A stretch of DNA of 8,565 bases, taken from assembly GCA_023428865.1 (NCBI GenBank), contig JAEYWT010000239.1:1-8565 (forward strand), written 5' to 3'. Under the pieces are notes generated by a model. It made no database searches. It worked only from the letters and a program-made list of their open reading frames with translations, and was not told where the DNA came from. The translations under genes and the position numbers were made by a program. This stretch comes from Bacteroidota bacterium (GTDB lineage Bacteria > Bacteroidota > Bacteroidia > Flavobacteriales_F > PHOS-HE28). Below, piece by piece: positions 1 to 6,540 of the stretch (its first letter is position 1; every line of letters begins with the position of its first letter).

Positions 1-870
1 GACCACACCCACCGCATAACTAATGATGTTCCGCACGTCGCTGCCTGTCTCGAATTGCGAGTTCGCCGTTTGGATGTCCAGCGCGTCCACGTCGAATCGG
101 CGTGCGAGTTCCTTCCCCATGGCAGGAGCTTCCATTAGGTCATGAAGTTTCACGTTGATATCCGTGTAGTAGCTGCTGGGGCGTGCCAAGAGCTTCTGCA
201 CCGTTTTGATGTTCGCGTAGCACTGCACCTTGTCGGCGTCGGCGATGCCACTCTGGAAGATGCCCGATACGCGGAGCATGGCGCGTTCGCCCGTTGCGGT
301 GGTCACTTGAACGGTCTCGCCGATGCTGGCTTCCATCATGTCAGCCAGCCCTTTGCCCAGCACGATGGTGTTGGCGCTGGTGGCCAGCTCGTGCGGGTCG
401 CCTTGCGTGAGGTAATCCGCGAAGCGGTAGTAAAGCACCTCCTGCGTCACATCGATTCCGTTCACCTGCGCGTTCAGGTCCACGGTGCCCACGTTGAAGA
501 ACACTTGCGCGACGAGGCGCGGTGAAACGGCCAGCACGCGCGGATCGTTCTTCAGCGCATCCATGATGGCCTGCGCATTGCGCAACTTCGGCAGTTCGTT
601 CTTGGGCTTCACGTTGCGAACGAAGTTGTACGTGCTGCTATCGGTCGTCAGGTCGATCGGTTGTGTGGGCGACGCTTTGAGTTCATTGTACAGCCGGATG
701 TGCGGCGAACGATTCAAGATAAGACCGTCCAGCAAGCTGTTCAAGCCGTTCATGAAACCGAGCAGCGTAACGAACATGGTGATGCTGAACATCACGCCCA
801 CGGCCGCCACCATGCTCTGGCGCATCTTGGCGCGCAGAAGAGTGAGTGAGATGCTGAGCAGCAGTCGCAT
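1..870 (-). CDS. ABC transporter permease, FtsX/LolC-E/MacB type (C-terminus cut by window edge)
   Basis: This is the membrane subunit of an ABC system of the FtsX/LolCE/MacB class. These proteins use ATP hydrolysis in the cytoplasm to drive movement of lipoproteins or other substrates in the periplasm. The ATG at 868-870 opens a frame that stays open to the window edge (290 codons seen). Residues about 20-42 form a hydrophobic first membrane segment (VAAVGVMFSITMFVTLLGFM). A Lol-like stretch with LDGLILNRSPHIRLY follows (about 47-61), then a large soluble periplasmic domain (MacB_PCD type) to about residue 275. The last visible residues, IISYAVGVV, appear to enter the second membrane segment. 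Family members are usually about 400 residues, so roughly 110 residues with the remaining membrane segments lie outside. It starts 8 bp after the adaptor stop, so the two genes are probably one transcript with coupled translation. The substrate (drug, lipoprotein or other) cannot be told from the sequence. Confidence 0.85.
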   Translation of the reverse strand, partial: MRLLLSISLTLLRAKMRQSMVAAVGVMFSITMFVTLLGFMNGLNSLLDGLILNRSPHIRLYNELKASPTQPIDLTTDSSTYNFVRNVKPKNELPKLRNAQAIMDALKNDPRVLAVSPRLVAQVFFNVGTVDLNAQVNGIDVTQEVLYYRFADYLTQGDPHELATSANTIVLGKGLADMMEASIGETVQVTTATGERAMLRVSGIFQSGIADADKVQCYANIKTVQKLLARPSSYYTDINVKLHDLMEAPAMGKELARRFDVDALDIQTANSQFETGSDVRNIISYAVGVV

Positions 871-878
871 CGCCGTGC

Positions 879-1955
879 TCAGGGTTCATAGATCGTGGTG
901 GAGATCCCGATGCCGTCAAGTACTTCCACCTTTTCTAGGTCGCGCGCACCAAGGGTCACACGCTGTTTCTTGTCGGTATCGATCAATACGAAGTTGCCAT
1001 CAACGATGTACGATGCCGGGATCGTCAACGCGTCTTGCTTGGTTCGCAATACGATGTTCGCTTCCACCGTCAGGTTCGGGAACAGTGGTGGTGGTTGGTC
1101 GATGAAGCGCGCTTCCACCCGGAAGGTCCGTGATCGCTCGTCCATTAGAGGAATGATCCGAGAGACCTTTGCCGCAAATGCGCTGTCCGCATAACTGTCG
1201 AACCTGGCGTAGATCCGTTGACCTGGTTTCACCTTCTGGATGTCGTATTCATCCACTTCCAGTTCCAAGTAGAGGTCCGTTGCACTGCCGATAACAGCCA
1301 CACCGCGTTGGGTGCTGGCCAATTCGCCGGGTTCGATCATCAGGTCGTACACGATTCCATCGATCAAGCTACGCGGTGTGCGGTCATCGTTCGCTGCGTT
1401 GCTGATCGCCGCGTTGTTGCGCGCTACGTCCAGGTCGGTGCGCAAGCGGTTCCGCATTTCCTCATAGGCTTTTCGCGCGCGTATGTAGGTGGCACGGCTG
1501 GTGGTGAAGGCCAGTTCGCGTTGGTCGCGTTCGTTCTGGCTGCCGATCTGCTTGGCCCAAAGGGCTGCTTGCCGTGTGTAGTTCAAGCTGTCCACCTCGT
1601 ACTTGTCATGGGCTTGTACTATCGCCTCCCGCAATTGGCCAAGCACAGGTCCATCTTCGCGGGCGTTCAGTTCCAGTAAGCGCACTTGCGCTGTACTACT
1701 CAATGTCGTGTACTTGCTGGTTCGCTCATCGATGCTCAGAATGGGCTGTCCGGCTTTCACCGTATCGCCTTCGGCCACCAACAATGCGGTAACTGTTCCG
1801 TTCACCGTTGGGAATACCGTGTACTGGCCGCGGGCCTTCACCACACCGCTGGCATATACGCTTTCGGTGATCGGGCCTTTGGTGGGCGTGGTGGTCTTGT
1901 GATCTGGACCACAGGCGGCAAGCAGTACGAAAGACGACAGGAAGAGTGTACGCAT
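879..1955 (-). CDS. Lipoprotein periplasmic adaptor subunit, HlyD/MacA/RND-MFP type
   Basis: This is a membrane fusion (adaptor) protein of 358 residues that bridges an inner-membrane transporter and an outer-membrane exit channel. The start at 1953-1955 is chosen because it gives a lipoprotein signal peptide: MRT, a hydrophobic stretch, then the lipobox LLAAC with the modified cysteine at residue 15. Residues about 46-78 (VNGTVTALLVAEGDTVKAGQ) form the first half of a lipoyl/barrel-sandwich domain. Residues about 85-185 are charged and helical, fitting the coiled-coil hairpin. The second lipoyl half is at about 196-226 (DGIVYDLMIEPGE). A beta-barrel follows at about 227-303, with a membrane-proximal domain after residue 305 (TIPASYIV). 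The same frame stays open upstream to 2531, but that extension lies antisense to the deaminase and would bury the signal peptide. The next gene is the FtsX-type permease, which suggests a MacAB-like or related tripartite exporter rather than an RND pump. Confidence 0.9.
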   Translation of the reverse strand: MRTLFLSSFVLLAACGPDHKTTTPTKGPITESVYASGVVKARGQYTVFPTVNGTVTALLVAEGDTVKAGQPILSIDERTSKYTTLSSTAQVRLLELNAREDGPVLGQLREAIVQAHDKYEVDSLNYTRQAALWAKQIGSQNERDQRELAFTTSRATYIRARKAYEEMRNRLRTDLDVARNNAAISNAANDDRTPRSLIDGIVYDLMIEPGELASTQRGVAVIGSATDLYLELEVDEYDIQKVKPGQRIYARFDSYADSAFAAKVSRIIPLMDERSRTFRVEARFIDQPPPLFPNLTVEANIVLRTKQDALTIPASYIVDGNFVLIDTDKKQRVTLGARDLEKVEVLDGIGISTTIYEP

Positions 1956-2015
1956 CGTAAAGATCGAAGTTACTGGGTCAGGCGCAGATCGGACCTGATG
2001 GTCGTTCTTTGTGGA

Positions 2016-2462
2016 ATGAATTCTGATCCATTGGATGAGGGCATGCTGGCAGCTATTGCTGAGGCCCGGTTGGGACGACAACAAGGCGGGATCCCTATTG
2101 GCTCCGTGCTGGTGCGCGACGGCAAGATCATCGCCCGCGGGCACAACAAGCGCGTGCAGGAGAAGAACCCCATCCTTCACGGCGAGATGGACTGCCTCAA
2201 TAACGCGGGCCGCATCGGCAGCTACAAAGGCACCACCATCTACTCCACGCTGATGCCGTGCTACATGTGCGCGGGCACCATCGTGCAGTTCAAGATCAAG
2301 AAGGTGATCGTGGGGGAAAGCCGAACCTTCGCGGGTGCCAAAGCCTTCATGGTAAGCCACGGCGTGGAAGTGATCGACCTGGACCTGCCGGAATGCGTGC
2401 AGATGATGGAGGAGTTCATCGCGGCCGAGCCAGAGCTCTGGAACGAGGACATCGGGGAGTAG
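2016..2462 (+). CDS. Cytosine deaminase, yeast FCY1-like (cytidine/deoxycytidylate deaminase superfamily)
   Basis: This cytoplasmic zinc enzyme probably converts cytosine to uracil and ammonia in pyrimidine salvage. In the 148-residue form, HGE (H55, E57) and PCYMC (C82, C85) supply the zinc ligands and the proton-shuttle glutamate. Resemblance to yeast cytosine deaminase, judged from memory, is strong along the whole length: GGIPIG near residue 24, RGHN (N44), LHGE followed by NNAGR, TTIYSTL before the second zinc motif, VGESRTF (F105), and the tail LWNEDIGE. In the yeast enzyme, the equivalents of N44, F105 and D145 contact or close over the pyrimidine. Yeast FCY1 has 158 residues. I prefer the ATG at 2016 because the spacing to GGIPIG matches yeast. 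An in-frame ATG at 1998 would add six residues, and neither start has a clear ribosome binding site. TadA and guanine deaminase are less likely because they lack this tail. One difference is that yeast PCDMC is PCYMC here. Confidence 0.82.
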   Translation: MNSDPLDEGMLAAIAEARLGRQQGGIPIGSVLVRDGKIIARGHNKRVQEKNPILHGEMDCLNNAGRIGSYKGTTIYSTLMPCYMCAGTIVQFKIKKVIVGESRTFAGAKAFMVSHGVEVIDLDLPECVQMMEEFIAAEPELWNEDIGE

Positions 2463-2472
2463 CAATGGAATA

Positions 2473-2570
2473 GAACGCTGATGACGCTGGTCGGGCAGAT
2501 CAGCGCTGCTCTGTGAACAGCGGCAAGGCATTATCTGCGTTCATCAGATCGATCAGCGTCATCTGCGTTC
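2473..2570. repeat. Imperfect palindromic intergenic element
   Basis: Between the convergent deaminase and PA-domain genes, the 21-nt arms 2473-2493 and 2550-2570 are reverse complements at 19 of 21 positions (read directly). The arms are separated by 56 nt. The element also has internal repetition: ATCTGCGTTC occurs at 2533-2542 and again at 2561-2570, and GATCAGCG at 2498-2505 and 2551-2558. If transcribed from either side it could fold into a long hairpin. It begins 11 nt after the deaminase stop, so it may end or stabilise the deaminase mRNA, or be a dispersed intergenic repeat. There is no T-tract right after the arm on the plus strand, so it is not a classical intrinsic terminator. Confidence 0.6.
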
Positions 2571-2571
2571 C

Positions 2572-2611
2572 CCTATACAAACGAAGCGGCCGCCCCTTTC
2601 GGAACGGCCGC
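2572..2611 (-). terminator. Rho-independent terminator of the PA-domain T9SS gene
   Basis: On the minus strand an 11-bp stem forms between 2611-2601 (GCGGCCGTTCC) and 2596-2586 (GGGGCGGCCGC), closed by a GAAA tetraloop at 2600-2597. The stem has two G-U pairs. It is followed by a T-rich tail, TTCGTTTGTATAG (2585-2573). It lies 22 bp past the stop of the gene at 2633-4381. On the plus strand the two G-U positions become C-A or A-C mismatches and no T-tract follows, so it works best for minus-strand transcription. Confidence 0.82.
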
Positions 2612-2632
2612 CATTCGATCGGACTGCAAAGA

Positions 2633-4381
2633 CTATTTCGTCACCACCACGCGGAAGTCAGAACGTTTGCCGTTCTCGAAGTCCACATGGAATAGGTAGG
2701 TGCCATTGGCTACGTTGGTGAGATCGACCACCATAGTCTCGTTGCCGCCTACTGCTACTTTCTGCTCGGACACTACCGCGCCCGTGGCGTTGAAGATGCG
2801 CAACATAGCGGCACCATCGAAGCCTTTCATCGGAATGCGGAGTTGATCTTGGGCAGGGTTCGGGAATGGTGTCAATTCCACACGATCCAGTTCGTCGATG
2901 CCGATGCTGTTGGCCGCGATGGTGCGAACGGCTAGGGTAGGTGTTCCGGTCGCGTTCCCGAAACCGTTGAACCAGCCATCTACACTGTTCCGTAGCATGG
3001 TTGTTGGCTGATCGTCCACTCCAAGATCCGGGTCACTGGTCAGTTGATAGTCCACAGCGTTGCTCCATCCGTGGCGTAACAACGGGTCAGCTGTTTCCGC
3101 ACAGAAAAGATAGCGCTCGTTGTTCTCTAGCACGATCGCCGCTGGGAATGGAATGAACACCGGTTCGTTCTGGCGATCGCTATCGTAGTTATAGCTGCCG
3201 TTGTACAAGGTCGCCAGGCTACCTGCAATTGGAAGGGTGAAGGCATTCTCCAATGTACCCGACCACAAGAAAGCGGAGGTGCTCACCAACATTCCGGTCA
3301 AAGCACTATCCAATGGAGCAACCACATCCGTCGGCGTGCGGCCGGTGAAGTACAAGCCGGTAACAGCCAAGCGGCTGGCATTGGGGTTCGAGTACACCAA
3401 GCAGCTGCTGAAGGTTTCCGTGAAGGTAGCCGGGATCACCGAACCATCAGAGGATGGTAGTAAGGTGACCGGATCCAGTGGGGCATAACTGATCAGCTCA
3501 CCAAAGGACAACGGAATGGTCAAGCTGTTGTCATTTGGGAAATCATCCGTAACATCACTTTCCACCGAATAAGTGATGTTGTAAATACCTGTGTACGAAG
3601 ATTGGCTGAACTCAGGCAGGGTTACGAAAACACTATCACCCGGTTGCAGTTCCACATCATTCGAAACTTGGTTGTACACCTCATTCCCGTCTTGGGTAAT
3701 GCGTACGCGCAGACGGGCGGTGTTCTGTGCCTCGTTTCCGAAGTTACGGATGAAGCTGCCCAGTGGTACTTGGAATTCACTAGCATTGGTAGCCACCAAG
3801 CTTGGAACGCCTAGGCCGTGGGGCAGGAAGATGTCCAGCTCATCGAGGTTCAGATTGTTGGGGAACGCACCGAAGTTGTTGCCGATGAAGGCGCTGACCG
3901 GCTCTACATCCACAACGGGACGGATCACCGCACCACTGCTTTGGCTGATCATGGCAACAGGGATGGTCACCTGTGGGCCGAAGTCACCGCCCTGCATATT
4001 GATGTTCAGGTCATCACCATTGCTGATAATGAGTACAGCTAGCGCACCAGCTTCCTGCGCATTAAGCGCTTTTTGTCCGAAGGTGCAGCTGCCTCGGTAG
4101 ATCACAGCGATATTTCCTGCGACTTCGGCTTGGTTCACAATGGACTCACAGGCCAAAGAGTCTGCCGCCGACCCATCGTATGCCATTACGAGCTGACCGA
4201 GCACGGCATTCTCCGGAATGGTGAGGTCTGCTACACCCCAACCACTTGCCGCCACGGCGAAAGCATTAGCGTATGAGTTTGCGATGGGGGCAGGGCTGAG
4301 CACCTGCACGACCACATTGCCTTGGCCTACCGCTAGGCCGGAGAGTAAGCCCAGTGCGAGTGTGGATAGTTGTTTTCTCAT
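2633..4381 (-). CDS. Secreted PA-domain protein with T9SS type A sorting domain
   Basis: This is an exported protein of 582 residues. Residues 1-20 (MRKQ, then a hydrophobic run ending AVGQ) form a Sec signal peptide. Residues about 60-160 look like a protease-associated (PA) domain: IAVIYRGSCTFGQKALNAQEAGA, split here as IAVIYRGSCTF (91-101) and KALNAQEAGALAVLII (104-119), then VTIPVAMIS. Residues about 195-292 resemble a CARDB/Ig-like adhesion domain (FIRNFGNEAQNTARLRV, LQPGDSVFV, DNSLTIPL). Residues about 310-490 are beta-rich and unassigned. The C-terminus, about 504-582, is a T9SS type A sorting domain (PFPNPAQDQLRI, LRIFNATG, VANGTYLFHV). The protein should cross the inner membrane by Sec and the outer membrane by T9SS. 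PA domains usually sit in secreted peptidases, but no peptidase motif (HExxH, subtilisin triad or M28 zinc ligands) is visible. An adhesin, a matrix component or an accessory protein are all possible. It has its own terminator and a candidate promoter, so it is probably monocistronic. Confidence 0.85.
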   Translation of the reverse strand: MRKQLSTLALGLLSGLAVGQGNVVVQVLSPAPIANSYANAFAVAASGWGVADLTIPENAVLGQLVMAYDGSAADSLACESIVNQAEVAGNIAVIYRGSCTFGQKALNAQEAGALAVLIISNGDDLNINMQGGDFGPQVTIPVAMISQSSGAVIRPVVDVEPVSAFIGNNFGAFPNNLNLDELDIFLPHGLGVPSLVATNASEFQVPLGSFIRNFGNEAQNTARLRVRITQDGNEVYNQVSNDVELQPGDSVFVTLPEFSQSSYTGIYNITYSVESDVTDDFPNDNSLTIPLSFGELISYAPLDPVTLLPSSDGSVIPATFTETFSSCLVYSNPNASRLAVTGLYFTGRTPTDVVAPLDSALTGMLVSTSAFLWSGTLENAFTLPIAGSLATLYNGSYNYDSDRQNEPVFIPFPAAIVLENNERYLFCAETADPLLRHGWSNAVDYQLTSDPDLGVDDQPTTMLRNSVDGWFNGFGNATGTPTLAVRTIAANSIGIDELDRVELTPFPNPAQDQLRIPMKGFDGAAMLRIFNATGAVVSEQKVAVGGNETMVVDLTNVANGTYLFHVDFENGKRSDFRVVVTK

Positions 4382-4417
4382 CGATGAGAGGTTCAGAGGT
4401 TGGGTTCGTTGTCCTTC

Positions 4418-4432
4418 GCAGCACCATGCTGC
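4418..4432 (-). other. Small hairpin in the leader of the PA-domain gene
   Basis: On the minus strand GCAGCA and TGCTGC flank a TGG loop, giving a perfect 6-bp stem 37 nt upstream of the start codon. If the candidate promoter at 4440-4471 is real, this hairpin would sit at or very near the 5' end of the mRNA, where such structures can protect transcripts. The stem is read directly; the role is inference. Confidence 0.35.
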
Positions 4433-4439
4433 AGGGTCA

Positions 4440-4471
4440 CAATTTTAACCATTCATCATGGTCTTTCCCAA
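4440..4471 (-). promoter_or_regulatory. Candidate Bacteroidota-type promoter for the PA-domain gene
   Basis: On the minus strand, TTG (4471-4469) is followed after 21 nt by TAAAATTG (4447-4440), which differs at one base from the Bacteroidota -7 consensus TAnnTTTG. The spacing is within the range seen for this promoter class. Transcription would start near 4433, leaving a leader of about 50 nt before the ATG at 4381. No Shine-Dalgarno sequence precedes that ATG, as is common in this phylum. Confidence 0.35.
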
Positions 4472-4532
4472 GGAAGAGTTCACGCTTTTCATGGCGATCT
4501 TAAGGATCTCGAGCATCCGTGCTTAACGTAAC

Positions 4533-4558
4533 GCCCGTTCTTTCTTTACGGAACAGGC
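4533..4558 (-). terminator. Weak candidate terminator or 3' hairpin after the ABC exporter gene
   Basis: In the 249-bp gap between the ABC exporter stop and the PA-domain gene, minus-strand 4558-4551 (GCCTGTTC) can pair with 4540-4533 (GAACGGGC). This is an 8-bp stem with one G-U pair and a 10-nt loop. The following bases, GTTACGTTAAG, are only mildly T-rich, and the hairpin lies about 70 nt past the stop. It is the best hairpin I can find for ending the exporter transcript, but it is not a strong one. Apart from the promoter, the leader hairpin and this stem, I see nothing else in 4382-4630. Confidence 0.3.
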
Positions 4559-4630
4559 TCGTTCTCAATACAATGACCTATTCGGTCCACATTACGGTCA
4601 ACTCCGTTCTAGGGATCCAGACCTTCGCTT

Positions 4631-6463
4631 CTAGATCCTCGCTTGGTATGTGAACAGCTCGTAATACCGCCCTTGAGCGGCGATCAAGTTGGCATGGTCT
4701 CCCCGCTCCACGATGCGGCCTCCTTCGATCACGAGTATCTCCGTGGCTTGGCGGATGGTACTTAAACGATGTGCGATCACGAAGGTGGTGCGGTCCTTCA
4801 CCAGCTCGTTCAAGCTCTTCTGTATCAAGGCTTCGCTCTCCGTATCCAAGTTGCTCGTGGCTTCATCCAGGATCAGGATCCTCGGGTCAGCCAACATGGC
4901 ACGCGCAATGGCTACCCGTTGCCGTTGGCCGCCGCTCAGTTTCACCCCGCGCTCCCCGATCACCGTATCCAAGCCCAGTTCCATGCGGTCGGTGAATTCG
5001 TTCACGTAGGCGCCACGCACGGCTTGCAACAGCTCCTCTTCCGTCGCCGCTGGACGAGGGAAGAGGATGTTCTCACGTATGGTGCCCTCGAAAAGGAAGT
5101 CGTCTTGCAGCACCACGCCTAGGTGCTTGCGGTAGCTGCTCAATCGCACTTTGCTCAGGTCGTGGCCATCAACAGTTACCTTGCCGGAGGTGGGGGAGAG
5201 GAAAGTGGCCACTAGCCCAGCGATGGTGCTTTTTCCGCTGCCACTGGTTCCCACCAAGGCGATCACCGATCCCTTCGAGGCACTGAAGTCGATGCCGTGT
5301 AACACGTCCTTGCCTTCCTCGTAGGCGAAGCGTACGTCCTGGAAGGCGATATCACCCTTCACTTCGGAAAGTTCAATGGGCCGGTCGTCCACCATGTCTT
5401 CCGGATCCATGTTCATGATCTCTTCGGTGCGGTCCAGTCCCGCGAACGCTTCTGTGAGTTGGCTTCCGATGTTGCTCATCTGTACGATCGGCGCTATCAT
5501 GAAACCAAGGAGGACGGTGAACTGCACGAATTCGCCACTGGTCAGCTCGCCACCCACCATCTGGTATGCGCCAATGCCCATGATGCCGGCACTGGCCAGG
5601 CCAAGCAACAAGGTGCTCATGCTGCTGATGAAGGATGTGGCCGTTAAGCTGGTCTTCACATTATCGAAGAGGCGTTGTACCCCTTTCTCGAACGCGCGGT
5701 TCTCCTGCTCTTCCGCACCGAACCCTTTGATCACGCGTACGCCGTTCAGCGTTTCGGTAAGGCGGCCGGTCACTTCTGCATTGATCACGCCACGTGTGCG
5801 GAATATGGGCCTGATCCGGCCGAAGGCTTTCATGGCGATGAAGGCGAAGAAGCCTACGGGTACCAAGGTGAACAAGGTCATCCATGGGCTGATGTAGATG
5901 AGCCATACCAAGGAGATCAACGCGGTGAGCGTTCCGCCGATCAGCTGCACCAGACCCGTGCCCACGAGGTTACGCACGCCCTCCACATCCGTCATGATCC
6001 GGCTTACCAAGGCACCACTTTTCGTATTGTCGAAGAACGAGGTGGGTAGCGAAAGGATCTTCCGCTGCACCTGGGTGCGGAGTTGGCTGATGAGCAACTG
6101 CGCCTCCACGCTCAGCAGTTGGGTGAGGATGTAGCTCGTTACGCTCTGTATGACCAGAGCGCCCACCACCGCCGCCAGCAGGATCCAAAGCATACCCAGG
6201 TCGTGCTTGGCCACCACATCATCCAACAGGTACTTCGTGGATCCTGGTAAGACCATGCCCGCCACCCGGCTTACCACGATCAAGGCCAGCCCGATCAGCA
6301 CGTTCTTCCTACGCGGCCAGATGAATTGGTGGAAGGCGGTGCGCCAGGTCACGCGCCGCTCTGCCTTGGGAAGTTCACCGGCCATGGCGCGGATCTTGGC
6401 TTTTGGTCCGTTCGGGGTGCGTTCGGCTCGGCTGGTGGGTAATTTCGTGGTGGGTTGGAACAT
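4631..6463 (-). CDS. ABC exporter, fused permease and ATPase (MsbA-like half transporter)
   Basis: This complete 610-residue half transporter should work as a homodimer in the inner membrane, exporting a lipid or hydrophobic substrate. Residues about 45-345 form the ABC type 1 exporter membrane domain, with six hydrophobic segments near 55-73, 91-114, 166-190, 193-212, 277-302 and 315-335. The nucleotide-binding domain follows: A-loop aromatic Y381, Walker A GTSGSGKS at 405-412, Q-loop Q453, signature LSGGQ at 509-513, Walker B ILILDE at 529-534 with catalytic E534, D-loop SNLD at 537-540, and switch histidine H565. All ATPase residues are intact. A basic N-terminal extension of about 40 residues precedes the membrane domain. 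An in-frame internal Met at residue 27 is a possible alternative start. It lies 77 bp downstream of the CotH gene on the same strand, so cotranscription is possible. MsbA-like lipid A flippase is the usual annotation, but many paralogues carry drugs or other lipids, so the substrate is unproven. Confidence 0.92.
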   Translation of the reverse strand: MFQPTTKLPTSRAERTPNGPKAKIRAMAGELPKAERRVTWRTAFHQFIWPRRKNVLIGLALIVVSRVAGMVLPGSTKYLLDDVVAKHDLGMLWILLAAVVGALVIQSVTSYILTQLLSVEAQLLISQLRTQVQRKILSLPTSFFDNTKSGALVSRIMTDVEGVRNLVGTGLVQLIGGTLTALISLVWLIYISPWMTLFTLVPVGFFAFIAMKAFGRIRPIFRTRGVINAEVTGRLTETLNGVRVIKGFGAEEQENRAFEKGVQRLFDNVKTSLTATSFISSMSTLLLGLASAGIMGIGAYQMVGGELTSGEFVQFTVLLGFMIAPIVQMSNIGSQLTEAFAGLDRTEEIMNMDPEDMVDDRPIELSEVKGDIAFQDVRFAYEEGKDVLHGIDFSASKGSVIALVGTSGSGKSTIAGLVATFLSPTSGKVTVDGHDLSKVRLSSYRKHLGVVLQDDFLFEGTIRENILFPRPAATEEELLQAVRGAYVNEFTDRMELGLDTVIGERGVKLSGGQRQRVAIARAMLADPRILILDEATSNLDTESEALIQKSLNELVKDRTTFVIAHRLSTIRQATEILVIEGGRIVERGDHANLIAAQGRYYELFTYQARI

Positions 6464-6488
6464 GTTCAGCGCCCCGTTATCAATTCAC

Positions 6489-6504
6489 GGGCCGGTCGTC
6501 CACC
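6489..6504. repeat. 16-bp exact direct repeat shared with the ABC exporter coding region
   Basis: The sequence GGGCCGGTCGTCCACC in this intergenic gap recurs exactly at 5378-5393, inside the downstream ABC exporter gene, where it codes for part of VDDRP (residues 358-362). On the minus strand the two copies share a further ATTGA shortly after the repeat, offset by four bases. It may be a small duplicated remnant or chance in GC-rich sequence. Confidence 0.4.
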
Positions 6505-6540
6505 GTACGACGGATCGGCAGTTCATCGGCGAAATGGCTT

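Noticed and set aside
485..1105. Open frame of 206 codons on the plus strand.
   Set aside because: It runs antisense across the permease and adaptor genes, and its product is low-complexity Arg/Ser-rich with no domain.
1965..1972. TAACTTCG on the minus strand as a -7 promoter element for the adaptor gene.
   Set aside because: It would place the transcription start only a few bases before the ATG, and no TTG element lies at the right distance.
1686..2015. Upstream in-frame extension of the deaminase, giving a 258-residue protein.
   Set aside because: The added residues are antisense to the adaptor N-terminus and have no family resemblance. The yeast homologue starts at a position matching 2016 or 1998.
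1956..2531. In-frame 192-codon N-terminal extension of the adaptor, open through the whole deaminase gene on the opposite strand.
   Set aside because: It lacks any recognisable domain, would bury the lipoprotein signal peptide internally, and mirrors the codons of a well-supported deaminase gene.
4494..4509. Palindrome-like GATCTTAAGGATC as an operator.
   Set aside because: The symmetry is imperfect and short, it is a single occurrence, and it lies upstream of the candidate promoter with no supporting context.
6491..6515. Hairpin GTCGT/ACGAC in the gap after the CotH gene as a terminator.
   Set aside because: The stem is only 5 bp and no T-tract follows on the minus strand.
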